Shown one piece after another: positions 17,177-25,296 of a stretch of DNA of 40,926 nt. Both the position numbers and the translations under genes were made by a program. How positions within the stretch are numbered: position 1 is the first letter of the stretch; each line of letters opens with the position of its first letter. This DNA is from PCC-7336 sp039817825 (GTDB taxonomy: Bacteria; Cyanobacteriota; Cyanobacteriia; Thermostichales; PCC-7336). Under the pieces are notes generated by a model that did no database searches, was not told where the DNA came from, and was given only the letters and a program-made list of their open reading frames with translations. The stretch spans positions 1 to 40,926 of the forward strand of contig JBCBVA010000021.1 of assembly GCA_039817825.1 (NCBI GenBank), in the 5' to 3' direction.

Positions 17177-17611
17177 ATGCCCATGATGTCTGCACGCAAT
17201 ATTCCCCCCACCAACATGGTGAACGTCCTTGAGGAATTGGTCATTTGCGAGGCCAAACGGCAGATTGACGCACTCCCCGAAATCCAAAAGAAAAAACTGG
17301 CCCTAGCAGAGGTAGCAGCGTATGTACTCAATCAGATGAGCCCGATGTATGCCACGACGCGAGATGGATGGGCTCACCAGCGAGAGAAAGCCCTACGTCA
17401 AGTGGGGCGAGAGGTACAGCAACAGGTCCGCAAAGCCATTGTGAAGATGCGCACCTCCCCCGCCCGGATGGGAAAGCCATTGCCAGAAGCGGTCGAAGCG
17501 CGTAGCTCCCTCAACCAATTGCGAGTCATGCTCAAACAACCTGAATTGAGCTGGATGGATATTCCAAAGGTGGTTGAAGATCTGTTGAGTCGCGCCGGGC
17601 AAGCAGTCTGA
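17177..17611 (+). CDS. ComFB-family protein, likely cyclic dinucleotide receptor
   Basis: The protein (about 144 residues from 17177) carries the ComFB pattern: NVLEELVICEAKRQIDAL, a basic stretch PEIQKKKLALAEVAAYVLN, then MSPMYATTRDGWAHQRE. Proteins of this family, first named for late competence in Bacillus, were more recently reported as c-di-GMP/c-di-AMP receptors in cyanobacteria (CdgR/ComFB). That link is from the literature, not from this sequence. The C-terminal third (RTSPARMGKPLPE to the end) is a variable tail. The frame is open to a GTG at 17078, but GGAG at 17171-17174 is well spaced for the ATG at 17183 or 17186, and ATG 17177 is also close; the start is uncertain among these. 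It stands alone behind the eno terminator. Confidence 0.75.
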   Translation: MPMMSARNIPPTNMVNVLEELVICEAKRQIDALPEIQKKKLALAEVAAYVLNQMSPMYATTRDGWAHQREKALRQVGREVQQQVRKAIVKMRTSPARMGKPLPEAVEARSSLNQLRVMLKQPELSWMDIPKVVEDLLSRAGQAV

Positions 17612-18239
17612 CGTATGCTCGAGCTACAGGGGTTGCCTAGTTTGGCGACTTAGAGCGCTCTCCCTCTCGCTGGTCCTCGCTCTCTGTATAACTAGCTCAA
17701 TCTGTGCAACGACAGCCAGCTTCCATGACTCTACTGTTAAGCAGCTTGAATATTGAGCAACTTACTCGTTAACGCTCCAGCTAATAGAACAACGGATTCA
17801 AATCGCTCAGTTTCACCGACAAGTCTCACAGCCTGCCAATCTTGCAGCCTTATCTCCAGCTACTCATCTCATCTCCCTAAGCTCTCAATCATCCATGCGG
17901 TAGCGATCGCCACTTTTCATTGCGACCGTTCAACCCAACACTGAGATCGAGTCAGTGTTTGTCGCACCATCGCTGATGTCCAATTAAGCCGCTGGACCAC
18001 AGTGTCTCATCCTGGCCGAGCCAGCCAATTTAGCCTCGATCTCTGCTCCTTTCCGTACTCTCTCTGTTTCTCGACTCATGGTTTCCGCCTCAAGAGATCC
18101 AAACCTTCAGCGCCAACTATCCCCCCTAACACCTGAATCAGTCCCTCGTAATCCATGTTTGTTCCGCTCTCAGCAACGTAAACAAACGCGATTCAATCAA
18201 CTGTTTGCCGCGGTAGTCCCGCGAGAACGGGCATGGACA
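17612..18239. other. Intergenic region between the ComFB gene and apt
   Basis: About 630 bp between convergent genes. Short frames exist on both strands but none has a ribosome binding site and coding-like composition together. The plus strand is rich in short pyrimidine runs (CTCTCCCTCTC and similar). I see no tRNA, repeat or clear terminator. Confidence 0.4.
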
Positions 18240-18764
18240 TTATTCTTGGTCATAGCTCACCAAGCTGTGGATTGGGATACCGTTGGGGAGCCGCGAGCGC
18301 CCGTTCAAAAACGTCAGTTCGATCGCAAACCCAAATCCACATAATACCCCGCCGGCTTCCTGCACCAATTCTGCCGTAGCGATCGCCGTTCCTCCCGTCG
18401 CAATCAGATCGTCGACGATTGCCACGCGACTCCCTTTAGGAAAGGCATCGGCATGCATCTCCAGTGAATCGGTCCCGTACTCTAGCGCATAGTCTCGGCT
18501 GAGAGTTTGCGCGGGGAGTTTCCCTGGTTTGCGCACCGGAACGAACCCTGCACCTAACTGGCAGGCCAGCGGTGTTCCAAAAATAAAGCCTCGCGATTCA
18601 ATCCCGACAACATAGTCAATCTTGCTGTCGCCAAAGCAGTGGCTCAGCTTGTCTACGCATGCTTGTAACCCTTGGGGGTTGCCCAACAGAGTTGTGATGT
18701 CTCGAAACACAATTCCAGGTTTAGGAAAATCGGGAATGCTGCGAATTAAGGGTTTGAGTTCCAC
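18240..18764 (-). CDS. apt: Adenine phosphoribosyltransferase
   Basis: A 174-residue purine salvage enzyme that makes AMP from adenine and PRPP. Visible are the N-terminal IRSIPDFPKPGIVFRDITTLL, the adenine-side block GIESRGFIFGTPLACQLG, VPVRKPGKLP, and the PRPP loop VAIVDDLIATGGTA, which is the type I phosphoribosyltransferase signature. The start codon is GTG at 18762-18764, directly before the conserved ELKPLIRSIPDFP. It is convergent with the ComFB gene and divergent from the membrane protein at 19093. Confidence 0.96.
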   Translation of the reverse strand: MELKPLIRSIPDFPKPGIVFRDITTLLGNPQGLQACVDKLSHCFGDSKIDYVVGIESRGFIFGTPLACQLGAGFVPVRKPGKLPAQTLSRDYALEYGTDSLEMHADAFPKGSRVAIVDDLIATGGTAIATAELVQEAGGVLCGFGFAIELTFLNGRSRLPNGIPIHSLVSYDQE

Positions 18765-19092
18765 GACACCACCTCTCTTTACTCACAAGAGCCTGACACT
18801 CACAAGAACTGTACAAGGAATTTCCGCAGGCAATCTGTCAAGAACGCTGAAACCCGGTTCAGCACACCAACACTACGAATAATTGCCGGTCAGACTGACT
18901 CGTCAACCTCAATTGCTGGGTTCGGAGTCTGTGAGGAGTAGATATAGTAAACAGACTGCTTTGTCTGCAACAACAGGCTTCGGCACCCTAGTCGGCGGGA
19001 GCCGAGAACGTGTTTCGCTTACACCGTAAATGCGCCGGAGCCTAGCCCTTGGAGCGGCTCGCAAAGGCTCGTACACTTCACGCTGTTCTTCT
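18765..19092. other. Divergent promoter region, apt / membrane protein
   Basis: About 330 bp without a gene I can support. A frame on the minus strand at 18909-19205 is only the shadow of the membrane protein and its upstream region. No repeat or strong hairpin is visible. Confidence 0.4.
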
Positions 19093-19728
19093 ATGGCATT
19101 TTTCGCACATGTAAGCTTAACGATGGTGCTGTCCGTGGCTGTCGCCGTCATGATAAATCGATGCTGGCAGTTGGGGATGGTCGCGACACTCGTTCTACTG
19201 TCCACCGGATTATGGGCGATTTTAGATGGTATGTGGCAGCCTTCCTATGCGTTTTCTGTTGTAGAACCCAGTTTGCTGGTGGTGGTTCTGGCAGTATTCG
19301 TACTGACGGCGGTAACCGGACAGTGGCAATTAACAGGGGGAGCGATCGCCAGTTTTGTGGCCAGTGGAGCGATCGTGACGGCCTTCGCCCTGCAGAGTTC
19401 ATCAAGCCCGTCCGCCCTGCTTCAAGAGGCGACTCGCTCGGGCTGTCCAATGATTTTGGGAGGTTTAGTAGCGATCTCAATCGTGCTGGTGGGCCGGCAG
19501 TGGGGCTGGGGGGGACCGATCACATTTTGTGCGGCTCTCGCAGTCGGATTAATACTAGACAGCTCGCTATACACTGCATTGGTGCAGCAGCAGGTTATTG
19601 GACAACAGGTTGATTGGGTGCAGCCCTTAGTCACTAAAGTGGCCGACAAATTACTGTTAGCCTTAATCGCTGTCGCTACGATATGGAGACTGGGGGCACT
19701 ACCCAAGCAGTTGACGGAGCGAACGTAA
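19093..19728 (+). CDS. Hypothetical multi-span membrane protein
   Basis: A 211-residue, strongly hydrophobic protein with about six membrane segments (from the chosen start: about 3-20, 26-44, 55-75, 80-100, 112-130 and 135-155, with another near the end). I do not recognise the family. There are no signature motifs, charged transport residues or cysteine clusters, only a short loop VQQQVIGQQVDW before the last span. I chose the ATG at 19093, which starts just before the first hydrophobic helix. An ATG at 19030 would add 21 basic residues without a ribosome binding site. It lies between apt and the NYN RNase and converges on the latter with 46 bp between the stops. Confidence 0.6.
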   Translation: MAFFAHVSLTMVLSVAVAVMINRCWQLGMVATLVLLSTGLWAILDGMWQPSYAFSVVEPSLLVVVLAVFVLTAVTGQWQLTGGAIASFVASGAIVTAFALQSSSSPSALLQEATRSGCPMILGGLVAISIVLVGRQWGWGGPITFCAALAVGLILDSSLYTALVQQQVIGQQVDWVQPLVTKVADKLLLALIAVATIWRLGALPKQLTERT

Positions 19729-19774
19729 GCGGAGAAAAATCTGCGGGGGTTTGTGGGCGATTCCTAGATCGAGA

Positions 19775-20317
19775 TTACGGTTTTCTGTCGCCCACATCTT
19801 TGCCATGTAGCCGCCATTGGGTCAGACGATCGCGAGTAGAGCGATCGAGAAACGCATCAATACCTCGTCCAGGTTTGCGGGTCGTTCGCGAGGCCCGTTT
19901 AGCCTGCTTGGCCGCCAGTTTTACCTCTTCGTGCAACCCCAGTACCGAAATCCAATCGGCATCAAATCCCATCGCGACAAGCTGAATGGCGCGATCGGAG
20001 GTCGCGACCCTGACCCGACAATCTTCCCACTGTAGTTGGGCACAGGTTCGTTCGATATACGCATCGGCTGTCTCGCCGTAATCGGTGAAATAAATGTCCA
20101 ACCCCTTGGGCGTCACCATGGGTACGCTGGGATGCTGGTGGTTGTGGGCATCGAACGCCACGATCCCCTCGTAGCCGCGGAACACCACAAAATTGGACAG
20201 TTTCTCAAGTAGCTTGGCACGAGCAATGTGCAGGTCAGTTTTCGTTGCATGCCGCTGCAAACCGGGCCAAGCATGGATCGCGTTGTATCCGTCCACGAGC
20301 AATACTGTGGCAGCCAT
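19775..20317 (-). CDS. NYN (YacP/Rae1-like) ribonuclease domain protein
   Basis: A 180-residue protein of the YacP-like NYN family (PIN-like fold). The metal-binding acidic residues appear in the expected places: LLVDGYNAIHAW at the N-terminus (Asp9, Asn12), GIVAFDAH in the middle, YTDYGETADAYIE-like block (FTDYGETADAYIE), and VATSDRAIQL, where the last Asp completes the site. The Bacillus homologue Rae1 is a ribosome-associated endoribonuclease; the same role here is inference. The C-terminal 40 residues are basic, which fits RNA binding. It starts at an ATG at 20315-20317 and is followed by a convergent membrane protein gene. Confidence 0.9.
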   Translation of the reverse strand: MAATVLLVDGYNAIHAWPGLQRHATKTDLHIARAKLLEKLSNFVVFRGYEGIVAFDAHNHQHPSVPMVTPKGLDIYFTDYGETADAYIERTCAQLQWEDCRVRVATSDRAIQLVAMGFDADWISVLGLHEEVKLAAKQAKRASRTTRKPGRGIDAFLDRSTRDRLTQWRLHGKDVGDRKP

Positions 20318-20606
20318 TGAGCCAAACTTGACAGGTCGAACTTATTATTACCGAATAAGAATTTAAATTACAATTTGCAACCACAACGATCGGCCATCCG
20401 CTGTGGATAATTTTCCGGCATTTTTGCTTGCCGATCGAGAATCATAGCGAACTACACACTCCAGACCTTATAGCGGTTGCTATAGCAATCAGCTACGTTA
20501 CACCTCAGCCAGCAGTTCTCCACCCCGGGGGAGGGTAAAGACCGTTCGGAGTAATTCTGCCAATAAGATACAGCTCTCAAACGTTGAAACTGTGCAGTTT
20601 CAATCC
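20318..20606. other. Intergenic region with dispersed repeat
   Basis: About 290 bp between the NYN gene start and the prepilin peptidase stop. It is AT-rich at 20338-20370 (likely promoter of the NYN gene) and carries the dispersed repeat at 20458. No gene is visible. Confidence 0.45.
20458..20487 (+). repeat. Dispersed intergenic repeat, copy 2
   Basis: ACTCCAGACCTTATAGCGG followed by TTGCTATAGCA. This is the closest match to the copy at 4063; the block TTGCTATAGCAA is itself palindromic. Confidence 0.6.
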
Positions 20607-21422
20607 TCAGGACACGACAGCTAAATTCCAGTACCAATCCACAAGTTGGGGGCCAAAGAACAGTGCGGTGACCGCCCCCAAAACCAGGTAAGGACCAAAC
20701 GGAATGGGCTTACTCCACTGCTTGCCTCGCACCAGCTTTAAGGCGATACCGATCGCGGTTCCCAACAGGCAGGCCACAAAAATACTGACCAAAACGGCGC
20801 GCCACCCTAGCCACAACCCAACGGCTGCCATCAATTTGCCGTCTCCTCCCCCCATGGCCTCTTTGCCCAACACTAGCAGGCCAATCCAGCCAATAGCCTC
20901 TAGCGACAAAATCCCTACCGTCATTCCAATCGCGCCATCCAACAAGGAAGGCGCGATTGCCGCCGTCCCACTGCCATCCAGCAGTGGCAACCCCAGCCGC
21001 AGCAGCAGTGCGGTAACTAAAGCCGACCGGGTTAACAACTCAGGCAACAGGTAGGTTTCAATATCAATTAGGGCCAGCGGAAATAACCAACTCAAAAGCA
21101 GCGCCCCACTAGCGGCCGTCCACGACCACCCCCACACCACAACACAAACCAAATACAGCCCCATTGTGAAAGCCTCAACAATCGGGTAGCGAATTGAGAT
21201 TGAGGTGCGGCAGTGGCGACATCTCCCCCCCAGAGCGATCCAGCCCAGGATGGGAACATTTTCAGTGGGACCCAACCCCGTTCCGCACTGGGGACAATGG
21301 GACGGCGGATGAATGAGGGAGAGCTGGCGAGGAACTCGATAGACCACCACATTCAAGAAACTTCCGACAGAAGCTCCTACCACTGCGACCAACAGCCATC
21401 CGGGCCAGAACTCCCATCCCAT
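20607..21422 (-). CDS. pilD: Type IV prepilin peptidase / N-methyltransferase
   Basis: A 271-residue polytopic membrane protease that cleaves and N-methylates type IV prepilins, needed for pili, motility and DNA uptake. The cytoplasmic zinc-binding domain has two CxxC pairs (Cys43/Cys46 and Cys68/Cys71) around ENVPILGWIALGGRC and leads into SIRYPIVEA. The aspartic protease residues are Asp120 in LIDIETYLLPE and Asp194 in GGGDGKLMAA (the GxGD motif). About eight membrane helices are visible. Length and motif order are normal, so both activities are expected. It stands alone; no pilin or pil assembly gene is in the window. Confidence 0.95.
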   Translation of the reverse strand: MGWEFWPGWLLVAVVGASVGSFLNVVVYRVPRQLSLIHPPSHCPQCGTGLGPTENVPILGWIALGGRCRHCRTSISIRYPIVEAFTMGLYLVCVVVWGWSWTAASGALLLSWLFPLALIDIETYLLPELLTRSALVTALLLRLGLPLLDGSGTAAIAPSLLDGAIGMTVGILSLEAIGWIGLLVLGKEAMGGGDGKLMAAVGLWLGWRAVLVSIFVACLLGTAIGIALKLVRGKQWSKPIPFGPYLVLGAVTALFFGPQLVDWYWNLAVVS

Positions 21423-21550
21423 TAAATTGTCCTCAGTACGCTTACAGGCGCACCTCTTTTGCAGAGTCAGGCAACCGTTTTACAAGATGCGCGGCAACGA
21501 CAACCAGCTGCACACCCAACGATGCCACCATCCGACTAGAGGCTGCCGTC

Positions 21551-21757
21551 TTAAGATGCCATTGCCATATCTAATTGATTCAGGGGGATAAACCGTTCGT
21601 AGGGCAATAGAACCGGATAGGGAGAACACAGTAGCTCCCCCCTAAGGGTTTCAATATTCACGACAACACCCGTAGGTTCGCGATCGCGTAAGGTCATCCA
21701 GCGAACTTTTTCGTCGTAGACCTGACGGGCAATTAACATCAATTCTGCATTCATCAT
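21551..21757 (-). CDS. Small hypothetical protein
   Basis: A 68-residue protein starting at tandem ATGs (21755-21757 and 21752-21754). The sequence is well mixed and coding-like: AELMLIARQVYDEKVRWM, then DREPTGVVVNIETLRGEL, then PYPVLLPYERFIPLNQLD. It looks like a small soluble alpha/beta protein that I do not recognise. The frame stays open to 21958, but the added residues are tryptophan/arginine-rich and unlike a protein. No strong ribosome binding site is visible. Its neighbours are pilD (same strand, 128 bp downstream) and an AT-poor gap upstream. Confidence 0.6.
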   Translation of the reverse strand: MMNAELMLIARQVYDEKVRWMTLRDREPTGVVVNIETLRGELLCSPYPVLLPYERFIPLNQLDMAMAS

Positions 21758-22442
21758 TACGGTTAATCTCAACCCACTCACACGCCTCAACAATAGCGCC
21801 GATCCCCAGGGCTGCCAGTTGCAAACTGTTGCGTTTCGTAGGGGCTCGTAAATTGTTCTAATGGTCAGATTCCTGGGGCAAAGCATTCTCCATCGAGCGC
21901 TACGATTGCGAGTTTGATACTGCTCGTTGGGGTATGCAGCCCGTGACCAGTAAATCACTCGTCAAGATTTGCCTGGACAGTTGGGAGTTTTCCCGGATAG
22001 GAGCTGCTGCTTGATGCAATATTCCAACCGATCCCTAGTGCGATCCCCCAGTAAGCTGGTTGCGATCCCCAACACGATCGTCGAGATCGAAGTTTTCCGA
22101 GGAGAGTGGTTCATTCTTGGGTACACTCATGAAGGTTTGTAAACGCATACTTTTTCTCCTCGCTCGCTTAATGACCGAGCAGGGTTTGCCAATGGCACTG
22201 TCACAGGCTCGATCTAGGGTAAGTACGGGGTCTTCTTGGATCCGTCGATTCCATTCGAGCGTGTGGTGAGCCAGGTCGCATCCATTCCCACTGTCGATCG
22301 TGCTAGCCACTGAGTTAGCCGCCGATTGATTTGATTCTTGGAAAACGATGTCGCGTGGCAAATTGCGCCAACGGAATGGCCATCCGCAGCACGCGACCGG
22401 TCAGGGCGAGGGAAGCGAGTCCTATCACCGGTTTAAAACTTC
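21758..22442. other. Intergenic region upstream of desB
   Basis: About 680 bp with overlapping short frames on both strands and no established gene. The best small candidate is listed separately (22035-22148, minus). The desB promoter must lie within 22150-22440; a cold- or light-responsive element cannot be recognised by eye. Confidence 0.4.
22035..22148 (-). CDS. Possible 37-residue peptide
   Basis: The ATG at 22146-22148 is preceded by GAGGAG with a seven-base spacer, one of the best ribosome binding sites in the window. The 37-residue peptide starts MRLQTFMSVPKNEPLSS, continues with an acidic stretch (ENFDLDD) and ends NQLTGGSH. It is polar, with no hydrophobic span or cysteine. I do not recognise it. 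The strong site is the only real support, so this may be a small gene, a leader peptide or nothing. Confidence 0.3.
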   Translation of the reverse strand: MRLQTFMSVPKNEPLSSENFDLDDRVGDRNQLTGGSH

Positions 22443-23513
22443 GTGCAAACACTATCCCGTTCATCGTCAAAAGCGAATCGCCGATCCGAGCTGCCGTTCA
22501 CTCTGCAAGACATCCGTACCGCAATCCCGGAACACTGCTTTCAGCCGAACCCCTGGCGATCGCTGTCCTACTTCTTTTTAGATATCGGCATCATTGCAGG
22601 ACTCTATGCCCTGGCCATTACCCTGAACTCGTGGCTGTTTTTCCCCATATTTTGGCTAGCTGCAGGCACCATGTTTTGGTCACTGTTCGTGGTAGGGCAT
22701 GACTGCGGTCACGGTTCCTTCTCCCGCCACAAATGGTTAAACAATCTGATCGGTCACCTGAGCCACACCCCTATTTTGGTGCCCTTTCACGGCTGGCGCA
22801 TTAGCCACCGCACCCATCACGCCAACACCGGAAATATCGATACGGACGAAAGTTGGTATCCGATTGGGGAAGAAAAGTACAACCAAATGCCTTGGTATGA
22901 GAAGTTGTTCCGCTTCTACGCCCCTCTGCTGGCATTTCCCATCTACTTGTTCCGTCGCTCTCCATCGCGCGATGGCGGGTCTCATTTCTCGCCCAGCAGC
23001 CCCCTATTTAAACCCAAAGAGCGGATTGACGTGCTGGTGAGCACGATTTGGTGGCTGGGGATGGTGGGATTCCTGGGATGGCTAACCTATCAATTTGGTT
23101 GGATGGTGCTACTGAAATATTATGCAGTTCCCTATCTGATTTTTGTCATGTGGCTGGATCTGGTCACCTTCTTGCATCACACGGAAGATGATATTCCTTG
23201 GTATCGCGGCAAAGACTGGTACTTCCTGAAGGGAGCACTGTCCACAATCGATCGCGACTACGGATTTATCAATACCATCCACCACAACATCGGTACGCAC
23301 GTCGCCCACCATATTTTCTTGGCGATTCCTCACTACCATCTAAAGGACGCGACCGAAGCAATTAAGCCGGTATTGGGTGACTATTACCGCCTGTCTGATG
23401 AGTCCATTTGGAAGAGCTTTGTCAAATCCTACTGGTCTTGTCACTTTGTTCCGGATGATGGTGGGGAGGTCTTCTACCAACCTCAACCATCTAAAGCGGG
23501 TGAGTCTAGCTAG
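22443..23513 (+). CDS. desB: Omega-3 (delta-15) acyl-lipid desaturase
   Basis: A 356-residue thylakoid/cytoplasmic membrane di-iron enzyme that puts the omega-3 double bond into glycerolipid fatty acids, important for growth at low temperature. The three histidine boxes are present: HDCGH (86-90), HRTHH (122-126) and HVAHH (286-290). The close resemblance to cyanobacterial DesB is seen in ELPFTLQDIRTAIPEHCF, GHLSHTPILVPFHGWRISHR, NIDTDESWYP, LHHTEDDIPWYRGKDWYFL and STIDRDYGFIN. After the third box this copy reads IFLAIPHYHL where many have IFSNIPHYHL. The start is GTG at 22443, as no ATG fits. A strong terminator follows. DesA/DesC partners are not in the window. Confidence 0.93.
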   Translation: MQTLSRSSSKANRRSELPFTLQDIRTAIPEHCFQPNPWRSLSYFFLDIGIIAGLYALAITLNSWLFFPIFWLAAGTMFWSLFVVGHDCGHGSFSRHKWLNNLIGHLSHTPILVPFHGWRISHRTHHANTGNIDTDESWYPIGEEKYNQMPWYEKLFRFYAPLLAFPIYLFRRSPSRDGGSHFSPSSPLFKPKERIDVLVSTIWWLGMVGFLGWLTYQFGWMVLLKYYAVPYLIFVMWLDLVTFLHHTEDDIPWYRGKDWYFLKGALSTIDRDYGFINTIHHNIGTHVAHHIFLAIPHYHLKDATEAIKPVLGDYYRLSDESIWKSFVKSYWSCHFVPDDGGEVFYQPQPSKAGESS

Positions 23514-23554
23514 GACTAGTGGGTTCGTTTGTAGGTGTTAGAGATATACAATTT

Positions 23555-23605
23555 ATCCCCCTTGCAGATGTCTTAAGCTGACTGGAGCAAGGGGGATTTT
23601 GTTGT
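23555..23605 (+). terminator. Terminator after desB
   Basis: A perfect 11-bp stem (ATCCCCCTTGC at 23555-23565 pairing with GCAAGGGGGAT at 23587-23597) is followed by TTTTGTTGTTTG. The 21-nt loop is long. It also faces the convergent gene that ends at 23619, so it may serve both directions. Confidence 0.8.
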
Positions 23606-23618
23606 TTGAGTGAAGCCA

Positions 23619-24182
23619 TTAGCGAACTTCTTCAAAGCTGCCGATCGCCGTTTGCAGGACCGACTGATTGTTGGGGTAGCGATCGGACAGTGTCCACGCC
23701 AGTAGTTGATGGTAGGTGTTCGCACCATCTACGGTGGTATGCAGGTAGACAACTTGTAGCCCTTGAATCTCAGCACGGATTTCGTATTGTACGGCTTGGC
23801 GACCGTTAATCGTGAATTGTGATGGAGAGCTAACCGATGCCGCAGTGCCTAAATTATCCAGTAACAGTTGGCGGGTGACGTCGGCATGGTTGCGGAACGT
23901 CCAATTTCCGGGGAAATCTGACTTCGGTTCAGAAATAACGATCAGATATTCTTCGGCCCGCAGATCGGCTACCTGAAGATTGGCCTCAGCATTCAAATCG
24001 CTGCGCTCTTCCCAACGACCAGGGACGCTGAGGCGACTACCGTTATCGGTGGAATAGGAGTAGTTCTGGCGAGTACTACCGGTTTGGGCCAGCGATTGCG
24101 TTGTCGGCATTGTCACCCCCACCAGTCCGACTAAAGTGGAAAGACCCAGCACTGCAAGATGCGATGACAGCGAACGCTTCAT
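23619..24182 (-). CDS. Secreted protein, PsbP/Mog1-like fold (tentative)
   Basis: A 187-residue protein with a signal peptide (basic MKRS start, hydrophobic core LAVLGLSTLVGLVGV, then SLAQ near residue 32). The mature part reads like a PsbP/DUF1795-type domain: RLSVPGRWEERSDLN early, EEYLIVISEPKSDF, NHADVTRQLLLDNL, INGRQAVQYEIRAEIQGLQVVYLHTTVDG, and a closing helix LQTAIGSF. That order (strand, sulphate-like turn, helix, long hairpin, C-terminal helix) fits small lumenal or periplasmic PsbP-like proteins, but the family call is by overall pattern only. It starts at an ATG at 24180-24182. xth lies upstream on the same strand. Confidence 0.6.
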   Translation of the reverse strand: MKRSLSSHLAVLGLSTLVGLVGVTMPTTQSLAQTGSTRQNYSYSTDNGSRLSVPGRWEERSDLNAEANLQVADLRAEEYLIVISEPKSDFPGNWTFRNHADVTRQLLLDNLGTAASVSSPSQFTINGRQAVQYEIRAEIQGLQVVYLHTTVDGANTYHQLLAWTLSDRYPNNQSVLQTAIGSFEEVR

Positions 24183-24288
24183 GGATTGATATCCCTAGAC
24201 TGCAACATTGATGGGGTCAAAGCGTGTTCTCTCCTACGTATCAAACCCAATTGATGCACGGGCGCACACTTTGCTCTCACAATTGTCT

Positions 24289-24325
24289 GGCAATATTGCC
24301 TTGACGGCAAAGCAATCGCTTTGCC
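24289..24325. repeat. Two adjacent palindromes between xth and the secreted-protein gene
   Basis: A 12-bp perfect palindrome (GGCAATATTGCC, 24289-24300) is followed by a perfect 8-bp stem with a 4-nt loop (GGCAAAGC AATC GCTTTGCC, 24306-24325). No T-run follows on either strand, so this is either a Rho-independent terminator lacking the usual tail for xth or a protein-binding site. Confidence 0.4.
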
Positions 24326-24396
24326 ACACATCCGTCACCACTGCAACCCGCGTGCTTGGGCATCGCCAGTCACAGAAGAGCTTTGATAAGTTTGAC

Positions 24397-25200
24397 TCAC
24401 TCCAAATCGATGTCTAGAACAACAGGGGTATGGTCGCTAGGGCGTTCCCAGCCTCTGGGGTCGAGATCGATCGTGCAAGAGATCGCCTTGTCATACAGTT
24501 GGGATGTTGCGTACAAATGATCGATTCGCCAACCTCGATTGCGTGCAAAACCGGCAGCCCGATAATCCCACCAGCTAAAGTGACCGCCATCCTGCGTAAA
24601 CTTGCGAAACGTATCCTGAAAGCCTATGGAGAGCAGTTGTCGTAAGGCCTCTCGCTCGCGAGGAGATGACATGATGTGCTTCTCTTTTTTGTCCGGGTTA
24701 TAGATATCCCGATCCTCCAGCGCAATGTTGAAGTCTCCACACACCACAACACCACCATCAGCCTCATCAACGTAATGTTGCAAATAGCGTTCTAGCAATT
24801 GCAGCCACTTGAGTTTGTAGGCGTATTTTTCGCTATCCACTTCAGAGCCATTGGGGACGTACAGATTGACAATTCGTACCCCTTGCAGCCTCCCTGATAT
24901 CGCTCGCTTCTGCTCGTCGAACATCGCACCTGGCTCGCCCACCACCGGTACAAATCCGCATGTGACATCCTCCAATGGCAAGCGACTAATGATAGCTACA
25001 CCGTTGTATGACTTTTGCCCGAAGTAGTAGGTATGCAGCCCCATGTCTTGAAAGGGGTCATTGGGGAACTGTCGATCTTGGACTTTGGTTTCTTGCAAAC
25101 AGAGCACATCCACAGTCGTACCTACCTCAGATTGAAGCCATGTCTGGACGTGAGCGAGCCGGGTACGGATGGAATTGACATTCCACGTTGCAATTTGCAT
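24397..25200 (-). CDS. xth: Exodeoxyribonuclease III
   Basis: A 267-residue AP endonuclease/3'-exonuclease of the endonuclease-exonuclease-phosphatase fold, acting in base excision repair. Conserved blocks are all present: IATWNVNSIRTRL, LCLQETKVQD with the metal-binding Glu, YNGVAIISRLPLE, VNLYVPNGS, VVCGDFNIALEDRDIYNP with the catalytic Asp/Asn, and the C-terminal SDHTPVVLDI with the catalytic Asp-His. It starts at an ATG at 25198-25200 and is divergent from the DUF2808 gene. A second repair gene (tag) lies far downstream and is not linked. Confidence 0.95.
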   Translation of the reverse strand: MQIATWNVNSIRTRLAHVQTWLQSEVGTTVDVLCLQETKVQDRQFPNDPFQDMGLHTYYFGQKSYNGVAIISRLPLEDVTCGFVPVVGEPGAMFDEQKRAISGRLQGVRIVNLYVPNGSEVDSEKYAYKLKWLQLLERYLQHYVDEADGGVVVCGDFNIALEDRDIYNPDKKEKHIMSSPREREALRQLLSIGFQDTFRKFTQDGGHFSWWDYRAAGFARNRGWRIDHLYATSQLYDKAISCTIDLDPRGWERPSDHTPVVLDIDLE

Positions 25201-25296
25201 GGGACATAGTAGTGACAGTCTCTAGCTACTGTAGGGGCATTGCAAACATTGAGGCCAAATAGGGGATTTCAATCACCTGAGGCAGAGGATTCCGAC

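Noticed and set aside
18909..19205. 98-codon minus-strand frame
   Set aside because: It lies antisense to the membrane protein gene at 19093 and looks like its shadow.
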